A stretch of DNA of 64,000 nucleotides from Lujinxingia litoralis (GTDB lineage: Bacteria > Myxococcota_A > Bradymonadia > Bradymonadales > Bradymonadaceae): NCBI RefSeq assembly GCF_003260125.1, contig NZ_QHKO01000001.1, positions 62,001 to 126,000 of the forward strand, given 5' to 3'. Position numbers and translations under genes: made by a program. The number at the start of each line of letters is the position of its first letter. Position 1 is the first letter of the stretch. This document shows positions 25,526-33,703 of this stretch, in pieces. The notes beneath the pieces were generated by a model. That model was not told the DNA's origin. It did no database searches and was given only the letters and a program-made list of their open reading frames with translations.

Positions 25526-26454
25526 GCGGCCCGCGAGTCCTCGCCATTCTGGGGCTGCTCGCGCTGAGCGGATGCATGCGCGAGCAGCCCGAGCCCCGGC
25601 GCTTTGTGCCGGGAAGCGAGCTCTACGAGCAATTCACCACGCGCGGCAAACGCCTGCACTTTGAGGGCCCCGACGGGGCCCTCATGAAGGTACGGGTGCG
25701 TCCGCATCAGGTGCGCGTCTATGAGGAGTCGATGCAGCCGGCCGGCCGAGTGCACCTGCTTGAGGCGGGAGAGGTACGCGCGCAACGCTGGGACGGTCAC
25801 ACGGTAGACAGCCGCCGGGTGAGCCCCGAGGTGAGCGAACTCAAAGGCCACTGGCGGGTGGAGCGCGCCGGACAGGACTGGGCGATCTTCGGTGAGACCG
25901 GGGAACTGCTGGGGTTGCTGCGCCCCCCGGCGCCGGCGGGCAGCGCGAAACACGCTGCTGAGCCAGGCCCCGAGGCCCTCGACACGCCGATGTACGCCTC
26001 GCTCAACGTCGCGGTGGCTCCGCGAAACCAGGGAGCGCTTTCGGAGGTCGACCGGAGCGCGCCGCGGGCTGTCGAGGCCGCGCTCAGTCGGAGCGCGGAG
26101 GAAGCCGCGCGCGCCAGCGCGAACGGACTCGCCGAAGGCACGGAAGCGCTTGCGAAGGAAGCACTGCTCGTAGATGCAGAAGCAGACGCACCGAGCACGC
26201 AGTCCTTGCCACAACGGGGCTGGACGCTGCACCGCGACTACCGCGATGAAGCGCCCCTCCGAGTGGTCCGAGACGGAGCGCGCCCCAGCGTCGAGACGGC
26301 CGATGGGTGGGTGCTGCGCGCCTCGCCAGCGGCCCAGACCTTAAGCGACCCGGCGCTTCTGGTGCTGACGCTCGAAGCCATCGAGCCCCTGGGCCGCCAG
26401 GCCCTGGCGAGCTGGCTCCGCGTCAACCTCTTGGAAGACGCTCCGGAGCCATGA
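25522..26454 (+). CDS. Lipoprotein of unknown function
   Basis: 310 aa if started at GTG 25522, which overlaps the nusB stop as GTGA and gives a clean lipoprotein signal (ILGLLALSGC, Cys18). An ATG at 25486, deeper inside nusB, would add twelve His/Arg-rich residues. The mature protein has a beta-rich first part (about 30-140) that may be a small sandwich domain, an Ala/Glu/Ser-rich linker, and another beta-rich C-terminal part from about 225. No family is recognised. It is coupled to nusB upstream and to the MBL gene downstream (ATGA overlap), so it is expressed with the riboflavin run although it seems unrelated. Confidence 0.7.
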   Translation: MSGPRVLAILGLLALSGCMREQPEPRRFVPGSELYEQFTTRGKRLHFEGPDGALMKVRVRPHQVRVYEESMQPAGRVHLLEAGEVRAQRWDGHTVDSRRVSPEVSELKGHWRVERAGQDWAIFGETGELLGLLRPPAPAGSAKHAAEPGPEALDTPMYASLNVAVAPRNQGALSEVDRSAPRAVEAALSRSAEEAARASANGLAEGTEALAKEALLVDAEADAPSTQSLPQRGWTLHRDYRDEAPLRVVRDGARPSVETADGWVLRASPAAQTLSDPALLVLTLEAIEPLGRQALASWLRVNLLEDAPEP

Positions 26455-27140
26455 CTCCGCCCCTCTCCCCGAGCCCGGCGCCTCAGCTGCGCTTCTACGG
26501 ACACGCGACCTTCGGGCTTCGAGCCGGTGAGCATAGCCTGATCATCGATCCCTACCGCCCCGGCGGGTTCGGCGGCCTGATGGCACTTCCCCCGATCGAG
26601 GAGCATTTCGATCGGGTGATCACCACCCACGACCACGACGACCACGCCGCGATCGACACCCTCGTCGGCCCCCCGCCACGCCTGGTCGAAGGAACATTTG
26701 GGCCCTTCACCCTCCACCGCATCCCGGCCTACCATGACGAATATCAGGGAAGTCGCCGCGGCGGCACAAGCGACCTCCTCCTGATCCAGGTTCACGGTTG
26801 CTCGGTGCTGCACTGTGGCGACATCGGCCATAGCCCTCGCCCCGAAGACCTCCGGGCGCTGAGGGCGCTGGGCCGGCCGGACGTGATGATCGTGCCCGTC
26901 GGCGGCTACTTCACCGTGGGCGCGGCTCAGGCCTGGGAGTGGTGCCGGGCCCTGAGCCCGCGGCTGATGGTCCCGGTTCACGGCGCCGACCCACGCGTGG
27001 GCCTGGCGCTGAGACCCCGCGCGCACTTTCTCGCCGGAAGCATCTGGCCGGTGGAGGAGGTCGGCGAGCGCGTTGAATTAAACGCCGGATTGCTTAGTTT
27101 TGAATCGAGGGTGCTGGTGATGGGATCGGCGTCTGCATGA
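26451..27140 (+). CDS. Cytosolic MBL-fold hydrolase
   Basis: 229 aa from ATG 26451 (ATGA overlap with the preceding stop). This is a compact UlaG-like metallo-beta-lactamase-fold protein without signal peptide: it starts QLRFYGHATFGLRAGEHSL, has the ligand motif THDHDDH, then the VLHCGDIGHSP region with the bridging Asp and MVPVHGADPR with the distal His. The family (COG2220-like) includes L-ascorbate-6-P lactonase and many uncharacterised hydrolases; the substrate here is unknown. It ends the coupled run that began at yceD. Confidence 0.85.
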   Translation: MTPPLSPSPAPQLRFYGHATFGLRAGEHSLIIDPYRPGGFGGLMALPPIEEHFDRVITTHDHDDHAAIDTLVGPPPRLVEGTFGPFTLHRIPAYHDEYQGSRRGGTSDLLLIQVHGCSVLHCGDIGHSPRPEDLRALRALGRPDVMIVPVGGYFTVGAAQAWEWCRALSPRLMVPVHGADPRVGLALRPRAHFLAGSIWPVEEVGERVELNAGLLSFESRVLVMGSASA

Positions 27141-27304
27141 TACGCGCCCGGCTCTCTGAAAAGCGCCCGGCACACTCTATGCATCTTCGCAGCCTGGCTT
27201 GTTGGGAACAATTCGCCTCGCTACGATGGTTTTTAGAGTGAGCGCGTCGGATTCCCAACCCGATCCGTTCACTGGTGATGTGGTAACCGAGAGGGTGGCG
27301 CCCC

Positions 27305-28360
27305 ATGGAAGTGCAGCGATTTGAACAGGCCATACTGAAGATGGCGTTCGAGACCGACGCCCGGATCACTACCGCCTCGGTCGCCTACTACCTCGGGATC
27401 CCCTCGAGGGAGGCCAACCGCCTGCTCAACCGCCTTCTAGAAGAAGGTGCGCTTGAGCTGGACAGTGATTCCGAGGGCAACCTCTTCTATCAGGTCCCCA
27501 ACCAGGGAAGCCTGCACACCCCCACGCCTCGCCAGACCGGCGACGATAGCTGGCAGGACCTTCAGGCAGCGGCCGACATCGCCGCCGGACGCGCTCCTGC
27601 GCCCTCCCCGACATCCCCGACCGATGCCCGGGCGCCGGCGACGCCGCCACCGCTGGCATCGCCCTTCAGCGCCTCGCTTGATGATGCCGCCGATATCCCG
27701 GCCTTTTCCCCGGGCGCACAGGCACCCCATGATCACCACGCGCTCGTACATCAAGAGCGCCATACCCGTCATGCGGGCACTGAAGATCGAGTGCTCCCGG
27801 GCGCCTCTCCGCAATTGAACTACGGCATCATGTCCCGCAAGTACGCCGGCCCCACCCTTTCGCATCAACAGGGCTACGACGGCGGGCTCCGCCACAGCGC
27901 GCAACCTACGCGCACCGCCACCGGCTGCGAGAGCGCTTCGATGATCGTGGATGCCCAGGCCAGCTGTGAGCCCCGGCCCCTGGCCAACCAGCGTCCCACC
28001 GTCGTGTCCTGCACCGGCTATGAGACGGGCTCCTACGCGACACAACCCGACCATGCCCCCTTTGGCTTTGCCCAGCCCCGGGTCTCCACCGCCCTGGCCA
28101 CCGCCGGCGGCTCAGAGCTCGCGCTCAATCACCCCGGCGCCCTCGACCAGCCCGAACATCAACCGGGCATGGCCCTGCTCCTGAGCCTGATCCTCTGCGG
28201 AACCGGCCAGATCTACAATGGCGAGGTGAGCAAGGGCATCATCATGATGGTGCTCTGCATCCTGCTCTGGCTGGTGCTCCTGGGCTGGGTGGTTCATATC
28301 TGGTCCATCGTCGACGCCGTCGTCGTGGCCGAGCGCATCAACCGTCAATCCAACCCCTGA
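27305..28360 (+). CDS. Winged-helix / TM2-domain membrane protein
   Basis: 351 aa. Residues 1-65 form a winged helix-turn-helix-like domain (RITTASVAYYLGIPSREANRLLNRLLEEGALELDS). A long, low-complexity Pro/Ala/His-rich linker follows (about 70-265). The C-terminus is a TM2 domain: GMALLLSLILCGTGQIYNGE, then a helix MMVLCILLWLVLLGWVVHIW and the usual DAVVVAERIN tail. TM2 proteins in bacteria are mostly of unknown role. A DNA-binding-like domain tethered to the membrane is suggestive, although the winged helix could also bind protein. It precedes the trans-envelope operon by 147 nt on the same strand. Confidence 0.8.
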   Translation: MEVQRFEQAILKMAFETDARITTASVAYYLGIPSREANRLLNRLLEEGALELDSDSEGNLFYQVPNQGSLHTPTPRQTGDDSWQDLQAAADIAAGRAPAPSPTSPTDARAPATPPPLASPFSASLDDAADIPAFSPGAQAPHDHHALVHQERHTRHAGTEDRVLPGASPQLNYGIMSRKYAGPTLSHQQGYDGGLRHSAQPTRTATGCESASMIVDAQASCEPRPLANQRPTVVSCTGYETGSYATQPDHAPFGFAQPRVSTALATAGGSELALNHPGALDQPEHQPGMALLLSLILCGTGQIYNGEVSKGIIMMVLCILLWLVLLGWVVHIWSIVDAVVVAERINRQSNP

Positions 28361-28471
28361 GCTCGCCACTGCGGCTGGAGCTTTTGAAGACCATCGGCTA
28401 CCTTGGCTCCGATTGACGCAAGTCTCGGGAACGAAGGGAGGAGCCATGGCATAGCCTTTGCTTGAGCCCGA

Positions 28472-28510
28472 GACCGTCCACGTTGTCTGTACGGTCGGAG
28501 CTCACGTTTG
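28472..28510 (+). promoter_or_regulatory. Leader hairpin and TTG start of the envelope-machine operon
   Basis: gaccgt (28472-28477) pairs with acggtc (28491-28496) across a 13-nt loop and is directly followed by ggag (28497-28500), the SD for the TTG start at 28508 (7-nt spacing). The stem touching the SD and the weak TTG start suggest low or regulated translation of the first operon gene. Confidence 0.45.
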
Positions 28511-30133
28511 GTTCGTACCTCCTTACATCCCCTGCTTGTGGCAGGTCTTGTCCTTCTATGGTTGTCGGGCGGGTGCTCATTCGTCGACTTCGAGACCAGC
28601 CCCTACACCCCTCGCGGCCTGCAGGTGCGCTACTCAGACCAGGACGACCTGACCTTCTTTGTCTGGCGTCTGACCCAGAGCGCCGACCCAGCCCTGGTGG
28701 AGTTCGAACTCTGGCAAGACGGTGCCCACCGCCCCCTTGACCTCGCCACGGCGCCCTATCCCTCCGAGCCCTTCGCCTGCGATCGCCTCTATCTGTGCTT
28801 CCAGTATCAGCTTCCCGGTCGCTGGACGGCTCCTACCGATACCGTCGCACTGCGGGCCGTCCACCAACGTTTTGGCACCATCCCCGGCGCCGAGCCCCGC
28901 AGCAGTGAGGTCCCGCAGACCTACGCCTTCGATCCCGTGCCGGCCTCCAACAACCAGGTCGCAAACCCACAGCTCGTCGATCTCCTGGTGGAAGACGGCT
29001 TCCCCATTCGCCGCTCCTTTGAGTGGGTCCTTACCGGCGCCGATGAGATCGACAGCCAGATCGTCTGCGAGCCTCCGCCTGCCAACGGTTGGAGCCCCCT
29101 GAGCGCTACGGTCCCCTTACCCCAGGGTTGGACAGACGACCCTCCATGCCTGGCCGTGCGCCCCCGGCGCTCCGACCGCAACGCTACGGCCCTTGTCGCG
29201 CCGCTGAGCCCTGGCCCCGAGCTGTACCTGGGCAACCTTGACCACATCATCGAGACCATTCGCCACCCCACCCAGGTCGCCTTCCTGGTCGATCTTCAGG
29301 TGAGCAACTCCGGGCGCTGCGAACAGCTCGTCAACGCCGTACGCCACACCATCCTCGACGAGTTTGCCGAAGAGCGTAAGCCGGTCCACGAACTCGGCGT
29401 CTACTACCCCCGCGATGCCACCGGGGCGCCGACCAGTGGCTGCGATCAATCCGAAAGCCTCACCTACCCGCTCAGCACCATCGAAGCCGACGCCCTGGAT
29501 GCCATGGCCGACCAGAGCGTCCGTCCGGCGCTCGCCCTGATCGTGCTCAACAACCTCCAGCTCCCGGTCAACGTTGAGAAAAACGCCCAACTCCTGGAGC
29601 TCACGGCCCGCGCCGACACCGACTCAGGCCCCGGTCTCATTCCCTGGCTCATCGGCTTTGGGACTTCCTACCCCACAATCACCTGGGCCAACACCACGCC
29701 CTGGATGCCCGTGGAAAGCCGAGACTTTGAACCCTCGCTGCGCTCCGCCGTACGCTACCTCTTCCCGCTGAGCAGCACCCCGGCCCTGGAAGACTACGCC
29801 CTCGAACTTCCCCGGCCGTCGGGCTCCCAGACCCCGCGCTACATGCGAATCTGTCAGTCCAGCCCCGCGCCCGTGCTCTACACTGGCGAGGGCCTGACGC
29901 CGCAAAGCGCACAGTCCGATCCGCACCCCTGGCCCTCAAGTGGCCTACCGGCATTGCACTACATGCTCCCCACCCAGAGTTTTATCCCCTTCGGCGAGTT
30001 TTCTGCCCCCAGGTTGGCCCTCACCTACGAGGCCTGCGACCGGTTCTGTGATAACCCCTTCCAGGCCCGTAACGGCCAGACGTATCCCTCCTGGCTCGGA
30101 GCCCGCAACCAATGCCAGTGGGTGACCCCATGA
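28508..30133 (+). CDS. Large lipoprotein, first gene of the trans-envelope operon
   Basis: 541 aa. The start is TTG 28508, supported by GGAG 7 nt upstream and an immediate lipoprotein signal (LSGGC, Cys23). The N-terminal 130 residues look like Ig/Fn3-type beta domains; the middle (about 255-420) reads like a von Willebrand A-like fold (VAFLVDLQVSNSGRCEQLVN, followed by ALALIVLNNLQLPVN), and the tail is rich in Cys and aromatic residues. I recognise no named family. The stop overlaps the next start as ATGA, tying it to the beta-barrel gene that follows. It shares its outline (lipobox, then a vWA-like LVDL strand) with the lipoprotein at 39097. Confidence 0.75.
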   Translation: MVRTSLHPLLVAGLVLLWLSGGCSFVDFETSPYTPRGLQVRYSDQDDLTFFVWRLTQSADPALVEFELWQDGAHRPLDLATAPYPSEPFACDRLYLCFQYQLPGRWTAPTDTVALRAVHQRFGTIPGAEPRSSEVPQTYAFDPVPASNNQVANPQLVDLLVEDGFPIRRSFEWVLTGADEIDSQIVCEPPPANGWSPLSATVPLPQGWTDDPPCLAVRPRRSDRNATALVAPLSPGPELYLGNLDHIIETIRHPTQVAFLVDLQVSNSGRCEQLVNAVRHTILDEFAEERKPVHELGVYYPRDATGAPTSGCDQSESLTYPLSTIEADALDAMADQSVRPALALIVLNNLQLPVNVEKNAQLLELTARADTDSGPGLIPWLIGFGTSYPTITWANTTPWMPVESRDFEPSLRSAVRYLFPLSSTPALEDYALELPRPSGSQTPRYMRICQSSPAPVLYTGEGLTPQSAQSDPHPWPSSGLPALHYMLPTQSFIPFGEFSAPRLALTYEACDRFCDNPFQARNGQTYPSWLGARNQCQWVTP

Positions 30134-30759
30134 TGCGCTTATCACGGGCCACCGGGCTCGCCATCCTGAGCCTCTTTCTTCTTGTGAGCGCGGCCGGAGC
30201 TGAAGAGCGTCCGAGCATCGAAGAGCGCGTCGTCCTGAAAGAGGATCGCCTCTACGGGCATCTCTCCGCGGCGATGCTCGTCCGCAACGACTTCTACGAC
30301 ACCCCGGGCTTCGGCCTGGACCTGGGCTACTATTTTGACGAGCGCTGGGGCGCGGAGCTGCGCGTGCTCAAACTCCAGAGCACCCTCTCCCGGGCCGGCG
30401 CAAGCGTGCTGGAGCAGACCGGACTTGCCCCGGACCTGCGCGCCCCCGACCTCTGGCTGAGCGCCGGTGTGCGGAGTTCACTGGGCTACGCCAAGATTCT
30501 GGTGTGGGAGCGCTTCGTGATGCGCTTCGATCCCCAGCTCGTCGGTCATGCCGGGGTCCTCTTTGCCGAGGAACGCATCGCCCCCGGCGCCGCCATCGGC
30601 GCCGGCGTCGTGATCCACATGAAGTGGGATCTGCAGCTAAAAATCGACCTTCTTTTCAGCGCCCAGTTTGAAAATCGGCTGCGCGGCATCGCGCCGGCCT
30701 TTGGCTTTATGCCCTCGCTGAGCCTCGGGTGGTCCCTCCCCCTGGGAGGTAACCTGTGA
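30130..30759 (+). CDS. Outer-membrane beta-barrel protein
   Basis: 209 aa from ATG 30130 (ATGA overlap). A cleavable signal peptide ends near SAAGA. The mature chain has alternating hydrophobic/polar strands with aromatic girdles (YGHLSAAMLVRNDFYDTPGFG, LDLGYYFDERWGAELRVL) and finishes with a strand ending LGWSLPLGG, as in small 8-stranded barrels. Sequence type resembles the outer membrane beta-barrel domain proteins found in myxobacterial gliding and surface loci. Likely outer-membrane part of the machine encoded by this operon. Translationally coupled on both sides. Confidence 0.8.
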   Translation: MMRLSRATGLAILSLFLLVSAAGAEERPSIEERVVLKEDRLYGHLSAAMLVRNDFYDTPGFGLDLGYYFDERWGAELRVLKLQSTLSRAGASVLEQTGLAPDLRAPDLWLSAGVRSSLGYAKILVWERFVMRFDPQLVGHAGVLFAEERIAPGAAIGAGVVIHMKWDLQLKIDLLFSAQFENRLRGIAPAFGFMPSLSLGWSLPLGGNL

Positions 30760-32708
30760 CCCCGCGCTTCGCCCGAGCTCTGACATGCGGAGGCCTCCTG
30801 AGCCTGACCATGGTCGCCCTCTCGACCACGGCTTGCATCACCCTCACCGATCGCCCGGATGAGCTCAGCGGGCCTTTCGAGGCCATCCACGCCGGCGATC
30901 TGCCCGCGGCCGAAGCGCGACTGGCCTACCGCAACCAACGCCACGCCCCACACGAACTCGACGCGGTGGCCCACGCCCTCCTGGACATCGCCACCTGCGA
31001 GCCGCTCGACACCACAGCGGCCGTCGCATCCCCCGACACCGCGCTGCTCCTCAACCTCATCGCACTGGAGGAGACGCGCCGCCTGCGGCTGATCCGCGCC
31101 TCGATGGAGCTCCCCGCCAACCAACGTTCGGGCTGGCACCGCGGCACCCTGCACACGGTGCTGACCTCCCGCGAGACCTTTCGCCTGACCCCCGAGGAGC
31201 TCCCCTCGAACCTCGTGGTCTGGCCCGCCCACACCGAGCGCTGGCCCGGGGAGCGGCCCGCGCCAATCGAGCTGGAGTGGCACTGCGAATCGCTCGGGAC
31301 ACAGGCGCGCCACCATGATCCCGATGCCTGGATGGCCAGGGAGTCCGATGCGACCCGCGCCCTGCTCGCCAGCATCGACGCCCATCACCTTCCCGAGCTC
31401 ACCCACCATCACGACGCGCTCACCGCCCACCTCGCCGACCTCACACTGGCGCGCTTCGACCAACCGCCGCCTGCCCCGGCTCCCAAACGCGTCCGAACCG
31501 CACTGAACCACGCCCACGCCGCCCTGGCCGCCCACGACGCGCTGCAACGCCTGATCGACCTCAACTCTCGCGAGGCCTCCGCCGGCACGCTGGCCCGTCA
31601 GGCCTCCCTGGCCCTGCTCCTCGGGCAAACCGACCGGGCCTCCGACGCGCTGCGCATGCTCGGCGAAGAGGCCGAAGGCCCGATCGCTCAGGCCGCGCGC
31701 TACCTGCGCCTGCGCATGCTCTGGCTGGAGGGACGCTTTGAGCAGGCGGCCGACCTGGCATTGCCGCTGCCGCCGACCGCCATGACCTTCCACAGCGCTC
31801 ACGCCTACTTCGCGGTCACCGCCCAACGACGTGCCGGTCGCACAGACGCCTTCTTCGGTGCGGCTCGCCAGGCCCTGCGCGATCGCAAACGCGGTGATGA
31901 CCCCTATCTGGGAGCCATCTATCAAGAGGTGCTGCGCGAGCTGGCTACCTATCAGGTCGATGAACGCACCTTCGAAATCCTGGAGGAATTCGGCCCCCGA
32001 ACCCACCTGCTCGAACGGGTAGCCGAACTCTCCGATGTGGCCATTGACGCCGGACGTCCCTACGTCGCCCGACACCTCGCCAGGTACCTGCTCGACCAGC
32101 GCACCGACGCCCGAGAACGCCCGCGTTACCACGCCACTCTGGCGCTCGCCGCCTTTCTCCTCGACGACACCGACGCCTTTGTTCGCGAACTCCGGCAGGT
32201 CACCCCGCGCCCCGAAGCGGTGGTGGAGGTCATCCCCGCCCATCGCCGCGCCAGCTTCTTTGCCCGGGCCGATGCCCAACTCGCCCGCGTGCTTCGCGCC
32301 GCCCTGCCGCTGATGGCCGAATGGGGCGACTCCCCCGGCGACCGAACACGTCGCCAACGCTGGCTCACGCTGATGACCGAAGAACTTCAACGCTTCATCC
32401 GCAGCGCTCCCGAGTCAGCAGTCGGCGACGAACTGCAGGAGCTCTACCACCTGGCCGGCGAACTTTTGGAGGCCCACCCCCGCGGCTACGCCGAACGCGT
32501 CGGCCGCGAGGAGGCCACCGCGCTGATTTTAGGCACCGTCCATGTCCCCCCGGCCCACCTGGCTCATAACGCGCCCATCCCACGATTAAGCTGGCCCCCG
32601 GTACATTCCCTGATGATCATCCCACGCGACCATGGCGAGCTTTTGAGCTGGCCCACCCGCTTTGATCTCGAACTCGACGCCGACGAGCAACCCGCGGAGG
32701 CCCTGTGA
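30756..32708 (+). CDS. Large helical-repeat (TPR-like) lipoprotein
   Basis: 650 aa from GTG 30756, overlapping the preceding stop by 4 nt. The signal ends in STTAC (Cys27). Almost the whole mature chain is paired amphipathic helices with Ala/Leu/Arg spacing typical of TPR or SEL-like solenoids, for example AARYLRLRMLWLEGRFEQAAD. Such lipoproteins act as scaffolds between outer-membrane and periplasmic parts (for instance GltE in Myxococcus gliding is a TPR lipoprotein). No enzyme motif seen. A 614-residue frame on the opposite strand is a shadow. Confidence 0.78.
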   Translation: MTPRFARALTCGGLLSLTMVALSTTACITLTDRPDELSGPFEAIHAGDLPAAEARLAYRNQRHAPHELDAVAHALLDIATCEPLDTTAAVASPDTALLLNLIALEETRRLRLIRASMELPANQRSGWHRGTLHTVLTSRETFRLTPEELPSNLVVWPAHTERWPGERPAPIELEWHCESLGTQARHHDPDAWMARESDATRALLASIDAHHLPELTHHHDALTAHLADLTLARFDQPPPAPAPKRVRTALNHAHAALAAHDALQRLIDLNSREASAGTLARQASLALLLGQTDRASDALRMLGEEAEGPIAQAARYLRLRMLWLEGRFEQAADLALPLPPTAMTFHSAHAYFAVTAQRRAGRTDAFFGAARQALRDRKRGDDPYLGAIYQEVLRELATYQVDERTFEILEEFGPRTHLLERVAELSDVAIDAGRPYVARHLARYLLDQRTDARERPRYHATLALAAFLLDDTDAFVRELRQVTPRPEAVVEVIPAHRRASFFARADAQLARVLRAALPLMAEWGDSPGDRTRRQRWLTLMTEELQRFIRSAPESAVGDELQELYHLAGELLEAHPRGYAERVGREEATALILGTVHVPPAHLAHNAPIPRLSWPPVHSLMIIPRDHGELLSWPTRFDLELDADEQPAEAL

Positions 32709-33703
32709 GCCGATCGCTAAAACTCGCCAGTCTGCTCGGGATCACGGCCTTCGCCTCCCTCGTCTTTGCCTCACTGGCCCCCTCCGCCGGGGCGGTGTGC
32801 CTGAACGCGCTCCGCAAGTCCGACAACGCGGCGGCCGAGGCCGGCGCAGAGCAGACCGGTGACGCCTGCACCTTCGACAGCGAATGCCCCGAGAGCTGGG
32901 TCTGCCACCAGAACCGCTGCCACTCCCCGGCCGCCATGCAGGCTCTCAAAGAACAGGAGCAGGCCGCAGCCCCTGCCTTCGACCCACACAACCCGCCTCC
33001 CGAAGACGCCTCTGATGGCGGCGCTGATCGCGTGTGTGGGCAAAACCGCCGCTGCCGTATTCAACGCCTCAAAACCCAGAATCGCGCCCGCCGCCACCTG
33101 GACATCGCCCACCAGGAACTCGACACACGTCGCCAGGTCGAACGCATCCTGGCCCGGCGGCGTAACGACATCCATCGCCTCGACAAACCCTGGTTGGTGG
33201 CCTTGAGCGGCCGCACGCTGGGCCCGGGCATCCTGGTCGGACGCACCTTTGTCGAAGGGCGACTGCGCGCCGAGCTCAACGCGATCATGGTCGACAACTC
33301 GTTCTATCACGAGCCCGACGACCCCGACATGACCTACGTCAACGGCAACCAGGAGTTTATCCTGACCACCGCCCAGGCCACCTATTTGCCCTCACAGCGC
33401 TGGTTTTCTCCCTACCTGACGGTGGGCTTCGGCCTGGGCTCGGGCCCACTCTACAGCTACGCCTCCACCGGTAGCTCCGGAGCCCGGGTACGCTACCACC
33501 TGGTCACCGCCGCCGCCGGCTTCGAGGCGCAATTTGCCTTCGGCCTCAACGCTCGCCTGGGCATCACCCACGGACGCGTGCTCTACAACCAGGTCTTCTA
33601 CGGGCCCGGCGTCTACGACCCGGAGATGCGCTCCAGCCTGCGCGACTACATGAACACCGACGGTCTTTTTAGCTTCGACTTTTCTTTGGGATGGGCTTTC
33701 TGA
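32705..33703 (+). CDS. Secreted Cys-motif / beta-barrel protein
   Basis: 332 aa from GTG 32705 (4-nt overlap). Signal peptide about 1-29 (cleavage near SAGA-V). A short Cys cluster follows, CTFDSECPESWVCHQNRC, of the Dickkopf-like type seen in many Bradymonadales/myxobacterial surface proteins, then a basic coiled segment (RRHLDIAHQELDTRRQVERI). The C-terminal 170 residues alternate like an outer-membrane barrel and end in a strand closing with Phe (LFSFDFSLGWAF), the classical BAM recognition pattern. It combines a periplasmic Cys module and helix with a barrel, suited to linking layers of the envelope. Confidence 0.78.
   Translation: MSRSLKLASLLGITAFASLVFASLAPSAGAVCLNALRKSDNAAAEAGAEQTGDACTFDSECPESWVCHQNRCHSPAAMQALKEQEQAAAPAFDPHNPPPEDASDGGADRVCGQNRRCRIQRLKTQNRARRHLDIAHQELDTRRQVERILARRRNDIHRLDKPWLVALSGRTLGPGILVGRTFVEGRLRAELNAIMVDNSFYHEPDDPDMTYVNGNQEFILTTAQATYLPSQRWFSPYLTVGFGLGSGPLYSYASTGSSGARVRYHLVTAAAGFEAQFAFGLNARLGITHGRVLYNQVFYGPGVYDPEMRSSLRDYMNTDGLFSFDFSLGWAF

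Noticed and set aside
30546-32390. 614-codon minus-strand frame
   Set aside because: Antisense of the TPR-like lipoprotein, which has a signal peptide and coupled overlaps on both sides.
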